A stretch of DNA of 55,905 nucleotides from assembly GCF_900109725.1 (NCBI RefSeq), contig NZ_FOBC01000023.1:1-55905 (forward strand), given 5' to 3'. Numbering within the stretch: the stretch's first letter is position 1; the number at the start of each line of letters is the position of its first letter. A program made the position numbers and the translations under genes. The DNA comes from Halomonas daqiaonensis (GTDB lineage Bacteria > Pseudomonadota > Gammaproteobacteria > Pseudomonadales > Halomonadaceae). The notes beneath the pieces are model-generated. The model was not told the origin of the DNA. It saw nothing but the letters and a program-made list of their open reading frames with translations, and did not search any database. This document shows positions 18,947 to 28,096 of this stretch, one piece after another.

Positions 18947-19633
18947 TTAGCCCCGTCGCGAGGCCAGGCGATCGGCCAGCCGGGTCGGCTCCGGCAGCTT
19001 GGTGCGGCGCAGGCAGGACGTGACCCACTCAATCGCCGTAGGCAGCGAGACCCGATGGCCGGGTGAAACGAAGATCGGCTTTACCTTCACCCGCGAGCGC
19101 AGCACCGCGCCGATCACCTCGGTGTCCGAGCCATCCACCAGCGGCGTCCAATCACCTCGCTCGGGCCCCGGCTCGCCGTGACGACCACACAGCCGCGACT
19201 TGGCCACGCCGATGGTGGGCAGGTCGAGCCACAGCCCCAGATGGCTGGCCACGCCGATCCGCCGCGGATGGGCGATGCCCTGGCCGTCCACCATCACCAG
19301 CTCAGGTTTCACCTCCAGCTTTTCGAAGGCCCCCAGCGCCGCCGGCACCTCGCGGAACGACAGCAGCCCCGGCACATAGGGCATACGCGTCGGTTCGCGA
19401 TGTACCACCTGCTCCACTACCTCGAATTCGTTCCCGTCGTTGGGCGACCAGGCCAGCACCACCACCGCCGCTCGGGTAATCTCGCCGCCCTGCTCGAAGC
19501 CGATGTCCACGCCGGCGAGATGACGTACCGGGTCCAGGCGGTCGGCACGCTCCACCCGCCCGGCCAGGCGCTTCTGCAGGGCGATGGCCTCGGTCGGGAT
19601 GAGGTTCCAGTCATGAAGGGGAGTGTGGGGCAT
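18947..19633 (-). CDS. nfi: Endonuclease V (deoxyinosine 3'-endonuclease)
   Basis: Nicks DNA near deoxyinosine and other deaminated bases to start repair. The 228-residue protein matches the family in length. Conserved acidic sites are seen in LAGVDIGF (D43), in GLLSFREVPA and in VMVDGQGIAHPRR. The KVKPIFVSPGHRVSL segment carries the conserved C-terminal histidine region. It is divergent from sbcD across about 80 bases, so two DNA repair units share this promoter region. Confidence 0.95.
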   Translation of the reverse strand: MPHTPLHDWNLIPTEAIALQKRLAGRVERADRLDPVRHLAGVDIGFEQGGEITRAAVVVLAWSPNDGNEFEVVEQVVHREPTRMPYVPGLLSFREVPAALGAFEKLEVKPELVMVDGQGIAHPRRIGVASHLGLWLDLPTIGVAKSRLCGRHGEPGPERGDWTPLVDGSDTEVIGAVLRSRVKVKPIFVSPGHRVSLPTAIEWVTSCLRRTKLPEPTRLADRLASRRG

Positions 19634-19713
19634 GGGGACTCCTGAACAGCTGCTTTCCAGTGGCGTAGACTATCGCCTTCATGAGGCAGGCTGGGAAGGG
19701 ACAAGGAAACAAG

Positions 19714-21009
19714 ATGAAGTTGATCCATACCGCCGACTGGCACCTGGGCCAGAGTTTCCATGGCCAGGAGCGCCATGCCGAGCATCGCGCCTTCCTCGCC
19801 TGGCTGCTCGACACCCTGGTGGAACGCCAAGCCGATGCCCTGCTGGTGGCCGGCGACATCTTCGACGTGGTCAATCCCTCGCTGCGCGCCCAGGAAATGC
19901 TGTACGACTTCATCGTCAGTGCCCACGAGCGGCTGCCACGGCTCGATATCGTGCTGATCGCCGGCAACCACGACAGCGGCAACCGCATCGAGCTGCCCGC
20001 CCCGCTGATGCGACGCCTGCGCACCCACGCCCTGGGCCGGGTCCGCTGGCTGGACGACGGCACCCTGGACGCCGAGCATCTGCTGGTCCCGCTGACTGAC
20101 GGCTCGGGCGAGACCCGCGCCTGGTGCCTGGCGCTGCCCTTCCTGCGCCCCGCCGAGGTCACCGGCTCGGCGCTGGCAAACGCGGCAGCCGACGAGGAGG
20201 CGCCGAACGACGCTCCCAACGATATTCCCAACGACTATGTCAGCGGCATCAGCCGGGTCCACAACCAACTGGTCGAGGCCGCCCGCGCCCGGCGCCAGCC
20301 AGGCCAGGCGCTGGTCGCCATGAGTCATGCCCACCTGCACGGCGCGGCCATTTCCGAGGCCAGCGAGCGGCCCATCGTGATCGGCGGCGAGGAGTCGATC
20401 TCCGCCACCCTCTTCCCGCCTGAGATCGCCTATGTGGCGCTGGGTCACCTGCACCGCGCCCAGCAGGTCGGCGAGGCGCGCATCCGCTACAGCGGAAGCC
20501 CCTTGCCGCTGGACTTCAGCGAGGAGGCCTATCCCCATCAGGTGGTGGACGTCACGCTGGATGGCGAGACACTGGCCGCGACCGAGGCGATCCCGGTACC
20601 ACGCCCGGTGGCCATGCATCGCATCGGCCCCGCTCCGCTTAATCAGGTGCTGACCGAGCTCAAGGCCCTGAAGGACGACCAGGCGATGCCTAGAGAACTT
20701 TGGCCCTGGCTGGAGGTGCGGGTCGAGCTCGAGGCGCCGATCCCCGACCTGCGCGCCCGGCTGGAGGCGGCGCTGACCGGCAAGGCGCTGCGCCTGCTGC
20801 GCCTGGAGCGCCGCCTGCCCAGAGTCGAGGTCGCCGCCGCACAGTCGAGGGTCGACCTAGAGGCCCTCGGCCCGCGCAAGCTCTTCGAGCGTACGTGGGA
20901 GGCACGCTGGGGCCAGCCCCCGGACGACGACGTGCTCGCCGACTTCGACCAGCTGCGACAAGACCTCCTCGATGCCGGCGACGACACCTCCGGGGAGGGT
21001 CACCCATGA
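19714..21009 (+). CDS. sbcD: Exonuclease subunit SbcD (Mre11-type)
   Basis: The nuclease subunit of the SbcCD complex, which cuts hairpins and protein-blocked DNA ends. The 431-residue protein has the calcineurin-type phosphoesterase motifs in order: DWHLGQ (D8, H10), GDIFDVVNP, GNHDSGNR, SHAHLHG and GHLHRAQ. These bind two manganese ions. The start at 19714 (MKLIHTADWHLG) gives the family N-terminus; an in-frame ATG 33 bases upstream would add an unusual leader. Its stop overlaps the sbcC start (ATGA). Confidence 0.96.
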   Translation: MKLIHTADWHLGQSFHGQERHAEHRAFLAWLLDTLVERQADALLVAGDIFDVVNPSLRAQEMLYDFIVSAHERLPRLDIVLIAGNHDSGNRIELPAPLMRRLRTHALGRVRWLDDGTLDAEHLLVPLTDGSGETRAWCLALPFLRPAEVTGSALANAAADEEAPNDAPNDIPNDYVSGISRVHNQLVEAARARRQPGQALVAMSHAHLHGAAISEASERPIVIGGEESISATLFPPEIAYVALGHLHRAQQVGEARIRYSGSPLPLDFSEEAYPHQVVDVTLDGETLAATEAIPVPRPVAMHRIGPAPLNQVLTELKALKDDQAMPRELWPWLEVRVELEAPIPDLRARLEAALTGKALRLLRLERRLPRVEVAAAQSRVDLEALGPRKLFERTWEARWGQPPDDDVLADFDQLRQDLLDAGDDTSGEGHP

Positions 21010-24000
21010 GAATCCTCGCCCTGCGTCTGGAGAACCTGGCCTCCCTGCCCGGCCCACTGGAGCTCGACTTCACCGTGGCACCGCTGCGAGATGCCGGTCT
21101 CTTCGCCATCACCGGTCCCACCGGTGCCGGCAAGAGCACCCTGCTAGACGCCCTCTGCCTGGCGCTCTATGGCGGCACGCCGCGGCTGCGTCAGGCGCCG
21201 GCCCGCGATAGCCAGATCAATGACACCCCGGACTCCACCCTGACCACCAGCGACCCGCGCACCCTGCTGCGCCGCGGCACCGCTGCCGGCTTCGCCGAGG
21301 TGGATTTCCTGGGCCGCGACGGGCGCCGCTACCGCGCCCGCTGGGCGGTACGCCGCGCCAGGGAGAAGGTCAGCGGCAAGCTACAGAAGGCTGAACAGTC
21401 GCTACGCGACCTCGAAGACGACCGCCTGCTCACCACTCAGAAGCGCGAGTTCGACCGCCTGCTGCCGGAGCTCCTGGGTCTCAGCTTCGACCAGTTCACC
21501 CGCGCCGTGCTGCTCGCCCAGAGCGAGTTCGCCGCCTTCCTCCAGGCCGATGACAACGAACGCAGCGATTTGCTCGAGCGCCTCACCGGCACCGCCGAAT
21601 ATTCGGCGATCTCCATGGCCGCCTACCGCCGCACCAATGATGCCAGGAAGATCGTGGACGCCGTGGAGGCGAGGCTCGCCGACGACCAGCCCGCCGAGCC
21701 CGAGGCCCGCGCCGAGCTGGAACGCAATGCCAAGGCCAGCCAGCAAGCGCTCACTGACCTTCAGAAGCAGGCAGAGTCGCTCAAGGCGCAAAGCCGTTGG
21801 CACGATGACGATGCCCACCTGCACGAGGCCTATCACCAGGGCCTGACGCAACAACAGACAGCCGAAACGGAGTGGCAAGCGCTCGCCGACCTGCGCGCCG
21901 ACCGCGACTGGCGCCGGGTGATCGCCCCGCGACGCCAGAATCTCGCCCGCCAGGCCGAACTGCCGGAGGAGATCGCCACCCTGGAGGCGACCCACGCCGA
22001 GACCTTGAAGACGCGGGAGGCCGCTCTCGCCGAACAGCAGGCGGTGGAGTCCGCCAGGCAGCAGGCCGAGCAGGCCCTATGCGAAGCCGCTGATGCCCGC
22101 CGCCGGGCCGAGCCTGAACTACGCGAGGCCCGCGACGAGGCCCAGCATCTCGCCACCCGGGAGAAGCAGCTCAGCGACCTGGAGACGGCCCGAACCCAAC
22201 AGCAGACACAGGCTGACGTCCTGGCCCGCAAGCACTGCGCGGCCAACGAGAAACAGCAGGCCCGAGAAAGGCAGCGCGACGACTGGCAGGCGACCCTGGA
22301 ACGGTTGGTGGACACTCACTCTCGCCTTGAGGATGCTCGCCAGGCTGCCCAACAGGAACACGACCAGGCCGCTCATCGCAACTTGGCCCTGGACGAGCTG
22401 GCCAGCCGCTGGCAGGAACTCGGCCGTACCGAGCAGGCCCGGCACCGGCTGGCCAAGCAGGTCACCGTCGACCTGGCCCGCCGGGAGGAGCTGTTGGCCG
22501 AGGGCCAGAGCGCCCGCGAGCGACTGGACAAGGCCCTGCACCACCTGGACACGGTTTCCGCACTGATCGATCGCAGTCGCGCCGTGCGCAGCGAGAGCGT
22601 GGTGCAGCTGCGCGAGGCCCTTCAGGAGGGAGAACCCTGCCCAGTATGCGGTGGCCTCGACCACCCCTGGCGCCAGCATCCGCCGACCACCCCGGAAGCC
22701 ACCCAGCTCGCCGCCCAGGAAGCCGAGGAAGGCCGCCAGCTCAATGAAGCCCGGCAGGCCCGTGACACGGCCCAACAAGCGCGCGATGAACGGCTGGGCG
22801 AGTATCGGGCCGTGGAAGCCGCGCTCACTCGGCATCGGCAGGACCTGGAAGCGGCCGAGCGGCAGCGGGAGGCGGCCCACCAGGCCCTGGAGGCGCATCC
22901 CCTGCAGGAGGAACTCGCCGCCATCAGCGAGCCCGAGCGCGAAGGCTGGCTGCAGGCCCAGCGCGAGCAGAGCGACACCCAGCGCCGACAGCAGCGCCAG
23001 CGCCTGGATGACCTGGCCCGAGCCGAAGCCGAACTGGCCCCGCTGGAACAGGCGCTGCAAGAGGGCCGAGTGGCACTGGCGCGCCTCGAGACAGAAAAGA
23101 CCGGCGTCGACAAGCAGCTGGCCGAACTGGACGAACAGCTGCCACCGCTGCGAAAAGAGCGCGATGAGCTCGCCCGTCGACTCGCTGCCCGGCTCGGCGA
23201 CTACACCTCACCGGATACCTGGCAGCAGCGGCTCGACGCCCACCAGGAGAGCGCCCGCCAGGCGCGCGACAGCGCCCAGGCGCGGCTGAACGAGACCCAG
23301 CGTGAGCACCAGCGCCTCGCCCAGCTAGCCGAGCATGAGGCCGCCCAGCTCGAAAAGCTTCGCAAGGAGCATGAAACCCTGACCCGCGAGCTGGCCGACT
23401 GGCGCCAGGCGCACCCCGAGCTGACCGATACCACCTTGGCGCGACTGCTGGCCCAGTCCGAAGACGATGCTCGTGAGGAAGAGCGGCAGATCGAAACAGC
23501 CGACCGGGCCCTCCAGCGCGCCGCCGCAACCCTGACCGAGCGGCGCCATGCCCTGCTGCGTCACCGCCGCGATCAAGGACTCACCGAAGCCGACAGCGAG
23601 GAAGCACTGCTGGACGACGCCGTGGCCAACGAGATTCATCGCCGCCGTGAGGCCCTGGAGGAAGCCCGGGCCGAGCTGGCACCCAAACTAGAAGAGGCCC
23701 AGCGGGCCCGTGACAGCGCCGCCTTCGCCCTGAGCGATGACAATCGCAAACGCGAGCGCCGCAAGGCCGGCCAGGCCGAACTGGAAGCCGCCCAGGCCGA
23801 GTACCGCCGCTGGGGCCAGATCAGCGAACTGATCGGCTCCGCCGACGGCAAGGTGTTCCGGCGCATCGCTCAGGCCTACAACCTGGAGCAACTGCTGGAG
23901 CACGCCAACGTCCACCTAGCCGGCCTCAGCCGCCGCTACCGGCTAGTGCGTGGCGGGAGTCCGCTTGGCCTGCTGGTGGAGGACTTCGATATGGGCGACG

Positions 24001-24308
24001 AACGCCGCTCGGTGCATTCCCTCTCCGGCGGCGAGACCTTCCTGGTTTCACTGGCCCTGGCTCTGGGGCTCGCCTCCATGGCCTCGGGAGAGCTTACCAT
24101 CGAGTCGCTATTCATCGATGAGGGCTTCGGCAGCCTCGACCCGCAATCCCTGGCGCTGGCCATGGAAGCGCTCGACGGCCTTCAGGCGCTGGGGCGCCGC
24201 GTGGGGGTGATCTCCCACGTTCAGGAAATGCACGAGCGCATCCCGGTACAGATCCAGGTGGAGCCGCTGGGCAACGGGACGAGTCGGGCGAGGTTGGTCA
24301 GCGCTTGA
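21006..24308 (+). CDS. sbcC: Exonuclease subunit SbcC (Rad50-type SMC ATPase)
   Basis: The ATPase and DNA tether of SbcCD, 1100 residues. The Walker A motif GPTGAGKST lies at 37-45. Two long Gln/Glu/Ala/Arg-rich coiled coils flank a zinc hook CPVC at 545-548. The ABC signature HSLSGGETFLVS and the Walker B SLFIDEGFGSLDP lie in the last 110 residues. The start at 21006 overlaps the sbcD stop by four bases. An in-frame upstream extension inside sbcD is just open frame. The end overlaps a possible small minus-strand gene by 11 bases. Confidence 0.96.
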   Translation: MRILALRLENLASLPGPLELDFTVAPLRDAGLFAITGPTGAGKSTLLDALCLALYGGTPRLRQAPARDSQINDTPDSTLTTSDPRTLLRRGTAAGFAEVDFLGRDGRRYRARWAVRRAREKVSGKLQKAEQSLRDLEDDRLLTTQKREFDRLLPELLGLSFDQFTRAVLLAQSEFAAFLQADDNERSDLLERLTGTAEYSAISMAAYRRTNDARKIVDAVEARLADDQPAEPEARAELERNAKASQQALTDLQKQAESLKAQSRWHDDDAHLHEAYHQGLTQQQTAETEWQALADLRADRDWRRVIAPRRQNLARQAELPEEIATLEATHAETLKTREAALAEQQAVESARQQAEQALCEAADARRRAEPELREARDEAQHLATREKQLSDLETARTQQQTQADVLARKHCAANEKQQARERQRDDWQATLERLVDTHSRLEDARQAAQQEHDQAAHRNLALDELASRWQELGRTEQARHRLAKQVTVDLARREELLAEGQSARERLDKALHHLDTVSALIDRSRAVRSESVVQLREALQEGEPCPVCGGLDHPWRQHPPTTPEATQLAAQEAEEGRQLNEARQARDTAQQARDERLGEYRAVEAALTRHRQDLEAAERQREAAHQALEAHPLQEELAAISEPEREGWLQAQREQSDTQRRQQRQRLDDLARAEAELAPLEQALQEGRVALARLETEKTGVDKQLAELDEQLPPLRKERDELARRLAARLGDYTSPDTWQQRLDAHQESARQARDSAQARLNETQREHQRLAQLAEHEAAQLEKLRKEHETLTRELADWRQAHPELTDTTLARLLAQSEDDAREEERQIETADRALQRAAATLTERRHALLRHRRDQGLTEADSEEALLDDAVANEIHRRREALEEARAELAPKLEEAQRARDSAAFALSDDNRKRERRKAGQAELEAAQAEYRRWGQISELIGSADGKVFRRIAQAYNLEQLLEHANVHLAGLSRRYRLVRGGSPLGLLVEDFDMGDERRSVHSLSGGETFLVSLALALGLASMASGELTIESLFIDEGFGSLDPQSLALAMEALDGLQALGRRVGVISHVQEMHERIPVQIQVEPLGNGTSRARLVSA

Positions 24309-24399
24309 GAGATTCGAGCCGTTGGAGAAGACACTGTTCGAAGCGAATCATGTCGTCGATGTAGAGGCGCCACTCTCGCTGGGATCGACGTTCAGACAT
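24298..24399 (-). CDS. Possible small protein, 33 residues (HepT-like N-terminus?)
   Basis: The short frame starts eight bases after the stop of the upstream dehydrogenase gene, with a weak AGG site in the dehydrogenase end. It encodes MSERRSQREWRLYID followed by DMIRFEQCLLQRLESLKR. The pattern of a basic start plus WRLYxDDM resembles the N-termini of DUF86/HepT-type toxins, which are over 100 residues long, so this would be a fragment. It could equally be an unrelated small protein translated by coupling, or not a gene at all. It runs 11 bases into the end of sbcC on the other strand. Confidence 0.3.
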   Translation of the reverse strand: MSERRSQREWRLYIDDMIRFEQCLLQRLESLKR

Positions 24400-24407
24400 G
24401 CAGAGCC

Positions 24408-25082
24408 TCACCAGGGCAGTTCCTCGCCATTGCTGTGCCAGAAGCCACCGGTGGTATGGAGGGTCAACTCGTGGATGCACTGGGCGATGCCGGTGGCAGC
24501 CTCCTCGGCGCTGATCAGGCCGCCGAAGTTGACCATGCGGGTCTTCACGTAGCCGGGATGGAGCTGGGCCACGGCGATGCCGCGGGGCTTGAGATCCATT
24601 GCCAGCGACTTGCCGAAGGCATTGAGGGCCGCCTTGGAGGCTCGGTAGCCGTAGCGCCCGCCGGAGTCGTTGTCGGCGATGGAGCCCATGCGGCTGGTGA
24701 TATTGGCGACCTTGCCACCCTCGCCCAAGTTACCCAGCAGCGCCTCGGTAACACGCAGCGGCGCGTAGGCGTTGATCTCCATCTGCTCACGAATGGAGTC
24801 GAAGTCGATCTCTCCCAGGCTCTCGTCTCTGAGCATGCCGGCATTGTTGATCAGCAGATCCAGACGGCGTCCCGCCACTTCCCGCTGTAGGCGTGTGACG
24901 TCATCGGGGCGGGTCACGTCGATACCCTCGATCAGCGTCTCGGCCACCTCTCGCAGTTCGGCGACCTCCTCGCCGCCGCTACGGCAGACGCCGATGACCG
25001 CCCAGCCGGCGGCATGATAGTGGCGGGCCAGGGCCAGGCCGACGCCGCGGTTGGCGCCGGTGATCAATACGGTGGAAGTCAT
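24408..25082 (-). CDS. Short-chain dehydrogenase/reductase
   Basis: A 224-residue Rossmann-fold oxidoreductase of the classical SDR type. It has the cofactor motif TGANRGVG (8-15), NNAG (about 80), and the active-site YGYRASKAALNAFGKSLAMDL with Tyr and Lys four apart. The substrate cannot be predicted. R15/R34-type positive residues near the cofactor site would suit NADPH, but this is not firm. It starts one base after the stop of the upstream membrane-anchored protein, so the two are co-transcribed. Confidence 0.9.
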   Translation of the reverse strand: MTSTVLITGANRGVGLALARHYHAAGWAVIGVCRSGGEEVAELREVAETLIEGIDVTRPDDVTRLQREVAGRRLDLLINNAGMLRDESLGEIDFDSIREQMEINAYAPLRVTEALLGNLGEGGKVANITSRMGSIADNDSGGRYGYRASKAALNAFGKSLAMDLKPRGIAVAQLHPGYVKTRMVNFGGLISAEEAATGIAQCIHELTLHTTGGFWHSNGEELPW

Positions 25083-25083
25083 C

Positions 25084-26475
25084 TCAGCTCCAGGATGGGA
25101 AAATGGTGATACTCGGAAAAGGTGGGGGCCGGGCGCCGCAGTTCAACCCGGCGCCATCCTCAGCATAGGGCAGCTCGGCCGATCCTGAACCGCCTCTCAA
25201 CTCTTGCACTCTGACCTCGAGATCGTGACGCCGATAATCGGTATCGAAAGCCATTACCTCGAAGACAGTTTCGTGGCGTGTAGTGACGAGTTTTGGCGCC
25301 GAATGGTGAATGAATGTCTCGCCATCCACCGTCATTTGCAGGCGCGGCAGGTCATCCTCGTCGTACTCCAGGCGCAACGATTCGATACGCCATGTAAGCG
25401 GTGTGCCAACGGCGCAGCTTGGAAGATTCACCGGAACGCCCGGGATAAGCTCGACCCGATGCCGCTCCAGTTCCCTGCCTTCTGAACCGGTCACTACCAG
25501 TCTGTAAGTGCGCGGCCCTGCATAAGGCTCGCCCTCTTCGGGGAGCTCTGCCAGCAACGCGGCGTGCATGGGGTCCACCGGGAACAGCGGCGGCTGATAC
25601 GGCAGCTCATCGCGGGGGCCGGGGCGATAGACGAAACGCAACGAGAGCAGCCTTTTGCTGGTGACATCCAGCCCCGGCACCGAGCCGGTCATGGCGGTCA
25701 CCGCGCCGGGTTCCCAGGCCAACTTGGCATGCCGCCCCTGAGGGGTGCGCAGGAAGAGCGTGCCGGGAGTATCGTTCAGCACCAGCCGCGACGCCGCAGG
25801 CGGCTCGGGAGAGGCATCCAGATAACGCAACAGGTAGCCATAGGAAGGTGTGGCGATACCCTGAGCATCGGCCGACACGAAGTGAAGCCCTCCCCCATCG
25901 GCCGCGGCCAAGGAGACCTCGAGAGGATCGCGATTCAGCGCGAGGGGATAGAGGTCGGCAAGCGCCAAATCACGAGTCGAGGCGTCGTCGATGAACGACC
26001 AGCCGAATGGCTCACCATCTTCATCCCAACCCAGATAGGCAGTGCCGCCAGGCAATTGCTCGTCGCGGTTGGCCACCGTCTGCAGGGTCAGCTCGGCCCC
26101 CGGCGGGACATGGCCCACGTCCAGGGTCTGAAATCCCTCAGCCTCGGCCTTCAAACGGCCGCCGCCGCTGCCCACCAGCCACACCGGACCGGGCATGGGC
26201 ACGCGAAAGCGCCCCTCGGAGTCGGTGGTCGCGGTAGCAACATAGCGCTTATCCCAGATCAGCTCACCATGATGTTCACTGCGGCCCCAACCCTGTCGGC
26301 TCACAGTGATGATGGCATCGGGTACAGGAGAATCACTGTGGTATTCCACCAGCCGGCCCGAAACCGGTGCCGGCGAAAACCACCAAAGCGCCAGCCACAC
26401 CAGCAGCGCCAACGCCGCCAGGGTGGCGGCCAGCACGATGGCGAGAAGACGGAAAAGTCGGGAACGGCCGCTCAT
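25084..26475 (-). CDS. Membrane-anchored periplasmic protein with a carboxypeptidase-regulatory-like domain
   Basis: A 463-residue protein, family not recognised. An N-terminal uncleaved-looking anchor (RLLAIVLAATLAALALLVWLALWWF, about 9-33) is followed by a region that fits a small beta-sandwich of the carboxypeptidase-regulatory type (VSGRLVEYHSDSPVPDAIITV; TATTDSEGRFRVPMP). The rest has no motif I know and is rich in beta-prone sequence. The anchor suggests that the body lies in the periplasm. It is the first gene of a two-gene operon with the dehydrogenase. The upstream region has a perfect AT-rich palindrome that could be its operator. Confidence 0.75.
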   Translation of the reverse strand: MSGRSRLFRLLAIVLAATLAALALLVWLALWWFSPAPVSGRLVEYHSDSPVPDAIITVSRQGWGRSEHHGELIWDKRYVATATTDSEGRFRVPMPGPVWLVGSGGGRLKAEAEGFQTLDVGHVPPGAELTLQTVANRDEQLPGGTAYLGWDEDGEPFGWSFIDDASTRDLALADLYPLALNRDPLEVSLAAADGGGLHFVSADAQGIATPSYGYLLRYLDASPEPPAASRLVLNDTPGTLFLRTPQGRHAKLAWEPGAVTAMTGSVPGLDVTSKRLLSLRFVYRPGPRDELPYQPPLFPVDPMHAALLAELPEEGEPYAGPRTYRLVVTGSEGRELERHRVELIPGVPVNLPSCAVGTPLTWRIESLRLEYDEDDLPRLQMTVDGETFIHHSAPKLVTTRHETVFEVMAFDTDYRRHDLEVRVQELRGGSGSAELPYAEDGAGLNCGARPPPFPSITIFPSWS

Positions 26476-26528
26476 GGCGTCTCAGCGCTCGGTGAAGCGC
26501 TGAGATAGCGGAAGGCGATAACCGCTAC

Positions 26529-26546
26529 GTAATTATGCATAATTAC
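26529..26546. promoter_or_regulatory. Perfect 18-base AT-rich palindrome
   Basis: GTAATTATGCATAATTAC is its own reverse complement and stands out in GC-rich DNA. It lies 54 bases upstream of the 26475 start and about 270 bases upstream of argE. Size and symmetry suit a dimeric regulator. The TGCATAA half resembles halves of some ArgR boxes, which would be of interest next to argE, but the match is weak. Confidence 0.5.
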
Positions 26547-26601
26547 TTAAGCGCAGTACGTCGCATAGGTCCCACCTCATTCTAGACGATCTCGTTCTGG
26601 G

Positions 26602-26709
26602 TCATGGCGTGTCCTGATTCAGAATGTCGATATAGACCCGATTGGCGTAGATCCGGTTGCGCCTCTGCTCGGTGACCTCGTAAACGATGCCGAGCGTCAG
26701 CGCCAGCAT
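26602..26709 (-). pseudogene. C-terminal remnant of a Fic-family protein
   Basis: Minus-strand translation gives GLNYAMLALTLGIVYEVTEQ then RRNRIYANRVYIDILNQDTP and a TGA at 26602-26604. The sequence order LGIVxEVTxQRRNRxYxxxxYxxILNxxT is the usual end of SoFic-type Fic AMP-transferases, where this winged-helix tail follows the catalytic domain. The HxFx(D/E)GNGR catalytic part is absent upstream, so this is a fossil. The rest of the 26476-26812 gap holds the palindrome, one GCTCCCACA repeat copy (about 26747) and the argE leader, and I see nothing else in it. Confidence 0.5.
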
Positions 26710-26812
26710 GGCGTAGTTAAGGCCTACCCTCGCGCGACAACTAGTGCTCCCACAAGAGCCGCCCGACATGGCGTGTTAGGCTTGGCCGACAATGCTAACC
26801 GGGAGCCTGATC

Positions 26813-27967
26813 ATGACCGCAGCCGAGATACTCGACCACCTGGTGGGCTTCGCCACCGTGTCGCGGGATTCCAACCTGGCCTTGATCGACTGGGTCGAGG
26901 GTTGGCTCGACGATCACGGCGTGGAGCATTGGCGAGTGGAGAGCGATGATGGAAGCAAGGCCAACCTGCTGGCCCGCATCGGCCCCGCTGTGGCCGGCGG
27001 CGTGGTACTCTCCGGCCATACCGATGTGGTACCGGTGGACGGACAGCCCTGGTCCACCGACCCCTTCACGCTGGTCGACAAGGGCGATGGGCGTCTCTAT
27101 GGCCGCGGCACCTGCGACATGAAGGGCTTCATCGCCTGCGCGCTGGCAGAAGTTCCCCGCTGGGTGACGCAGGAGCTGGCAACGCCCCTCTGGTTGGCGT
27201 TCTCCTACGACGAGGAAGTGGGCTGCATCGGCGCCCCGCGGATGATCGAGCGGCTGCTGGCCGACCACCCTCGCCCCGCGGCGGTGATTGTCGGCGAACC
27301 GACCATGATGCACCCGGTGGTGGCCCACAAGGGGGCCACCAACCTGCGCACCACCGTGACCGGCCGCGCCGCCCACTCCAGCCAGGTGAACCAGGGGGTC
27401 TCGGCAATCCATGTGGCGGCCCGCCTGGTGACGCGGATCGAGGACGTGATGGCCGAGCTACGCGCCGAGGGGCGCGTCGATGAGGCCTTCAACGTGGTGC
27501 ACTCGAGCCTGCACGTCGGCAAGATCCAGGGCGGCACGGCAATCAACATCATGGCCCGTGAGTGCACCTTCGAGTGGGAGATCCGTCACCTGCCCGGCGA
27601 CCGCTTCGAGGAACTGCTCGCGCGGGTGAACGATACTGCAGTCAAACTGGAAACCGAAATGCGCCGGCGCGCACCGGACGCTGGCATCGTCACCGAGGCG
27701 CTGAACACCACGGTGCCGGCCCTGGCCGACGGCAACAACGCCGAGGTGCTGGCACTGTGTCGTGACCTGCTCGACGAGCGCCCTGCCGGCGCCGTGGCCT
27801 ATGCCACCGAGGCCGGGCAGTTCCAGCGTGAGGGGCTGCCCACCGTGATCTGCGGTCCGGGGAGCATCGGCCAGGCCCACCAGCCCGACGAGTATATCGA
27901 CATCGAGCAGCTCGAGATGGGCGCGGCCTTCATGGCGGCACTGGGCGAGCGGCTGCAACGAAAATAA
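26813..27967 (+). CDS. argE: Acetylornithine deacetylase
   Basis: Hydrolyses N-acetylornithine to ornithine and acetate in arginine synthesis. It is a 384-residue M20-family metalloenzyme. Zinc ligands and catalytic residues are visible: SGHTDVVPVDG (His, Asp), GRGTCDMKG (bridging Asp), SYDEEVGCIG (Glu base and ligand), and GPGSIGQAHQPDEYI (C-terminal His). The length and the GTCDMKGF form fit ArgE rather than DapE. The ATG at 26813 has GGGAG eight bases upstream and was preferred to an ATG 21 bases earlier. A strong terminator follows. Confidence 0.93.
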   Translation: MTAAEILDHLVGFATVSRDSNLALIDWVEGWLDDHGVEHWRVESDDGSKANLLARIGPAVAGGVVLSGHTDVVPVDGQPWSTDPFTLVDKGDGRLYGRGTCDMKGFIACALAEVPRWVTQELATPLWLAFSYDEEVGCIGAPRMIERLLADHPRPAAVIVGEPTMMHPVVAHKGATNLRTTVTGRAAHSSQVNQGVSAIHVAARLVTRIEDVMAELRAEGRVDEAFNVVHSSLHVGKIQGGTAINIMARECTFEWEIRHLPGDRFEELLARVNDTAVKLETEMRRRAPDAGIVTEALNTTVPALADGNNAEVLALCRDLLDERPAGAVAYATEAGQFQREGLPTVICGPGSIGQAHQPDEYIDIEQLEMGAAFMAALGERLQRK

Positions 27968-28029
27968 CGCCTGACTCTCTGCCATCCGCCGCGTGAAGTT
28001 AGACGAGAACCGGATACGACGTTGAACAA

Positions 28030-28063
28030 AAAGGCCCTCGCACCTTGTGGTGCGAGGGCCTTT
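28030..28063. terminator. Bidirectional intrinsic terminator
   Basis: AAAGGCCCTCGCACC (28030-28044), loop TTGT, GGTGCGAGGGCCTTT (28049-28063). A 15-bp GC-rich stem with A and T runs at its ends serves argE and the convergent deaD. Confidence 0.9.
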
Positions 28064-28096
28064 GCGTTGCGGGGCCGGGCTCTCGCCCGACCGGGA

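Noticed and set aside
19417..20619. 400-residue open frame on the minus strand
   Set aside because: It is antisense to sbcD and only borrows part of nfi in another frame.
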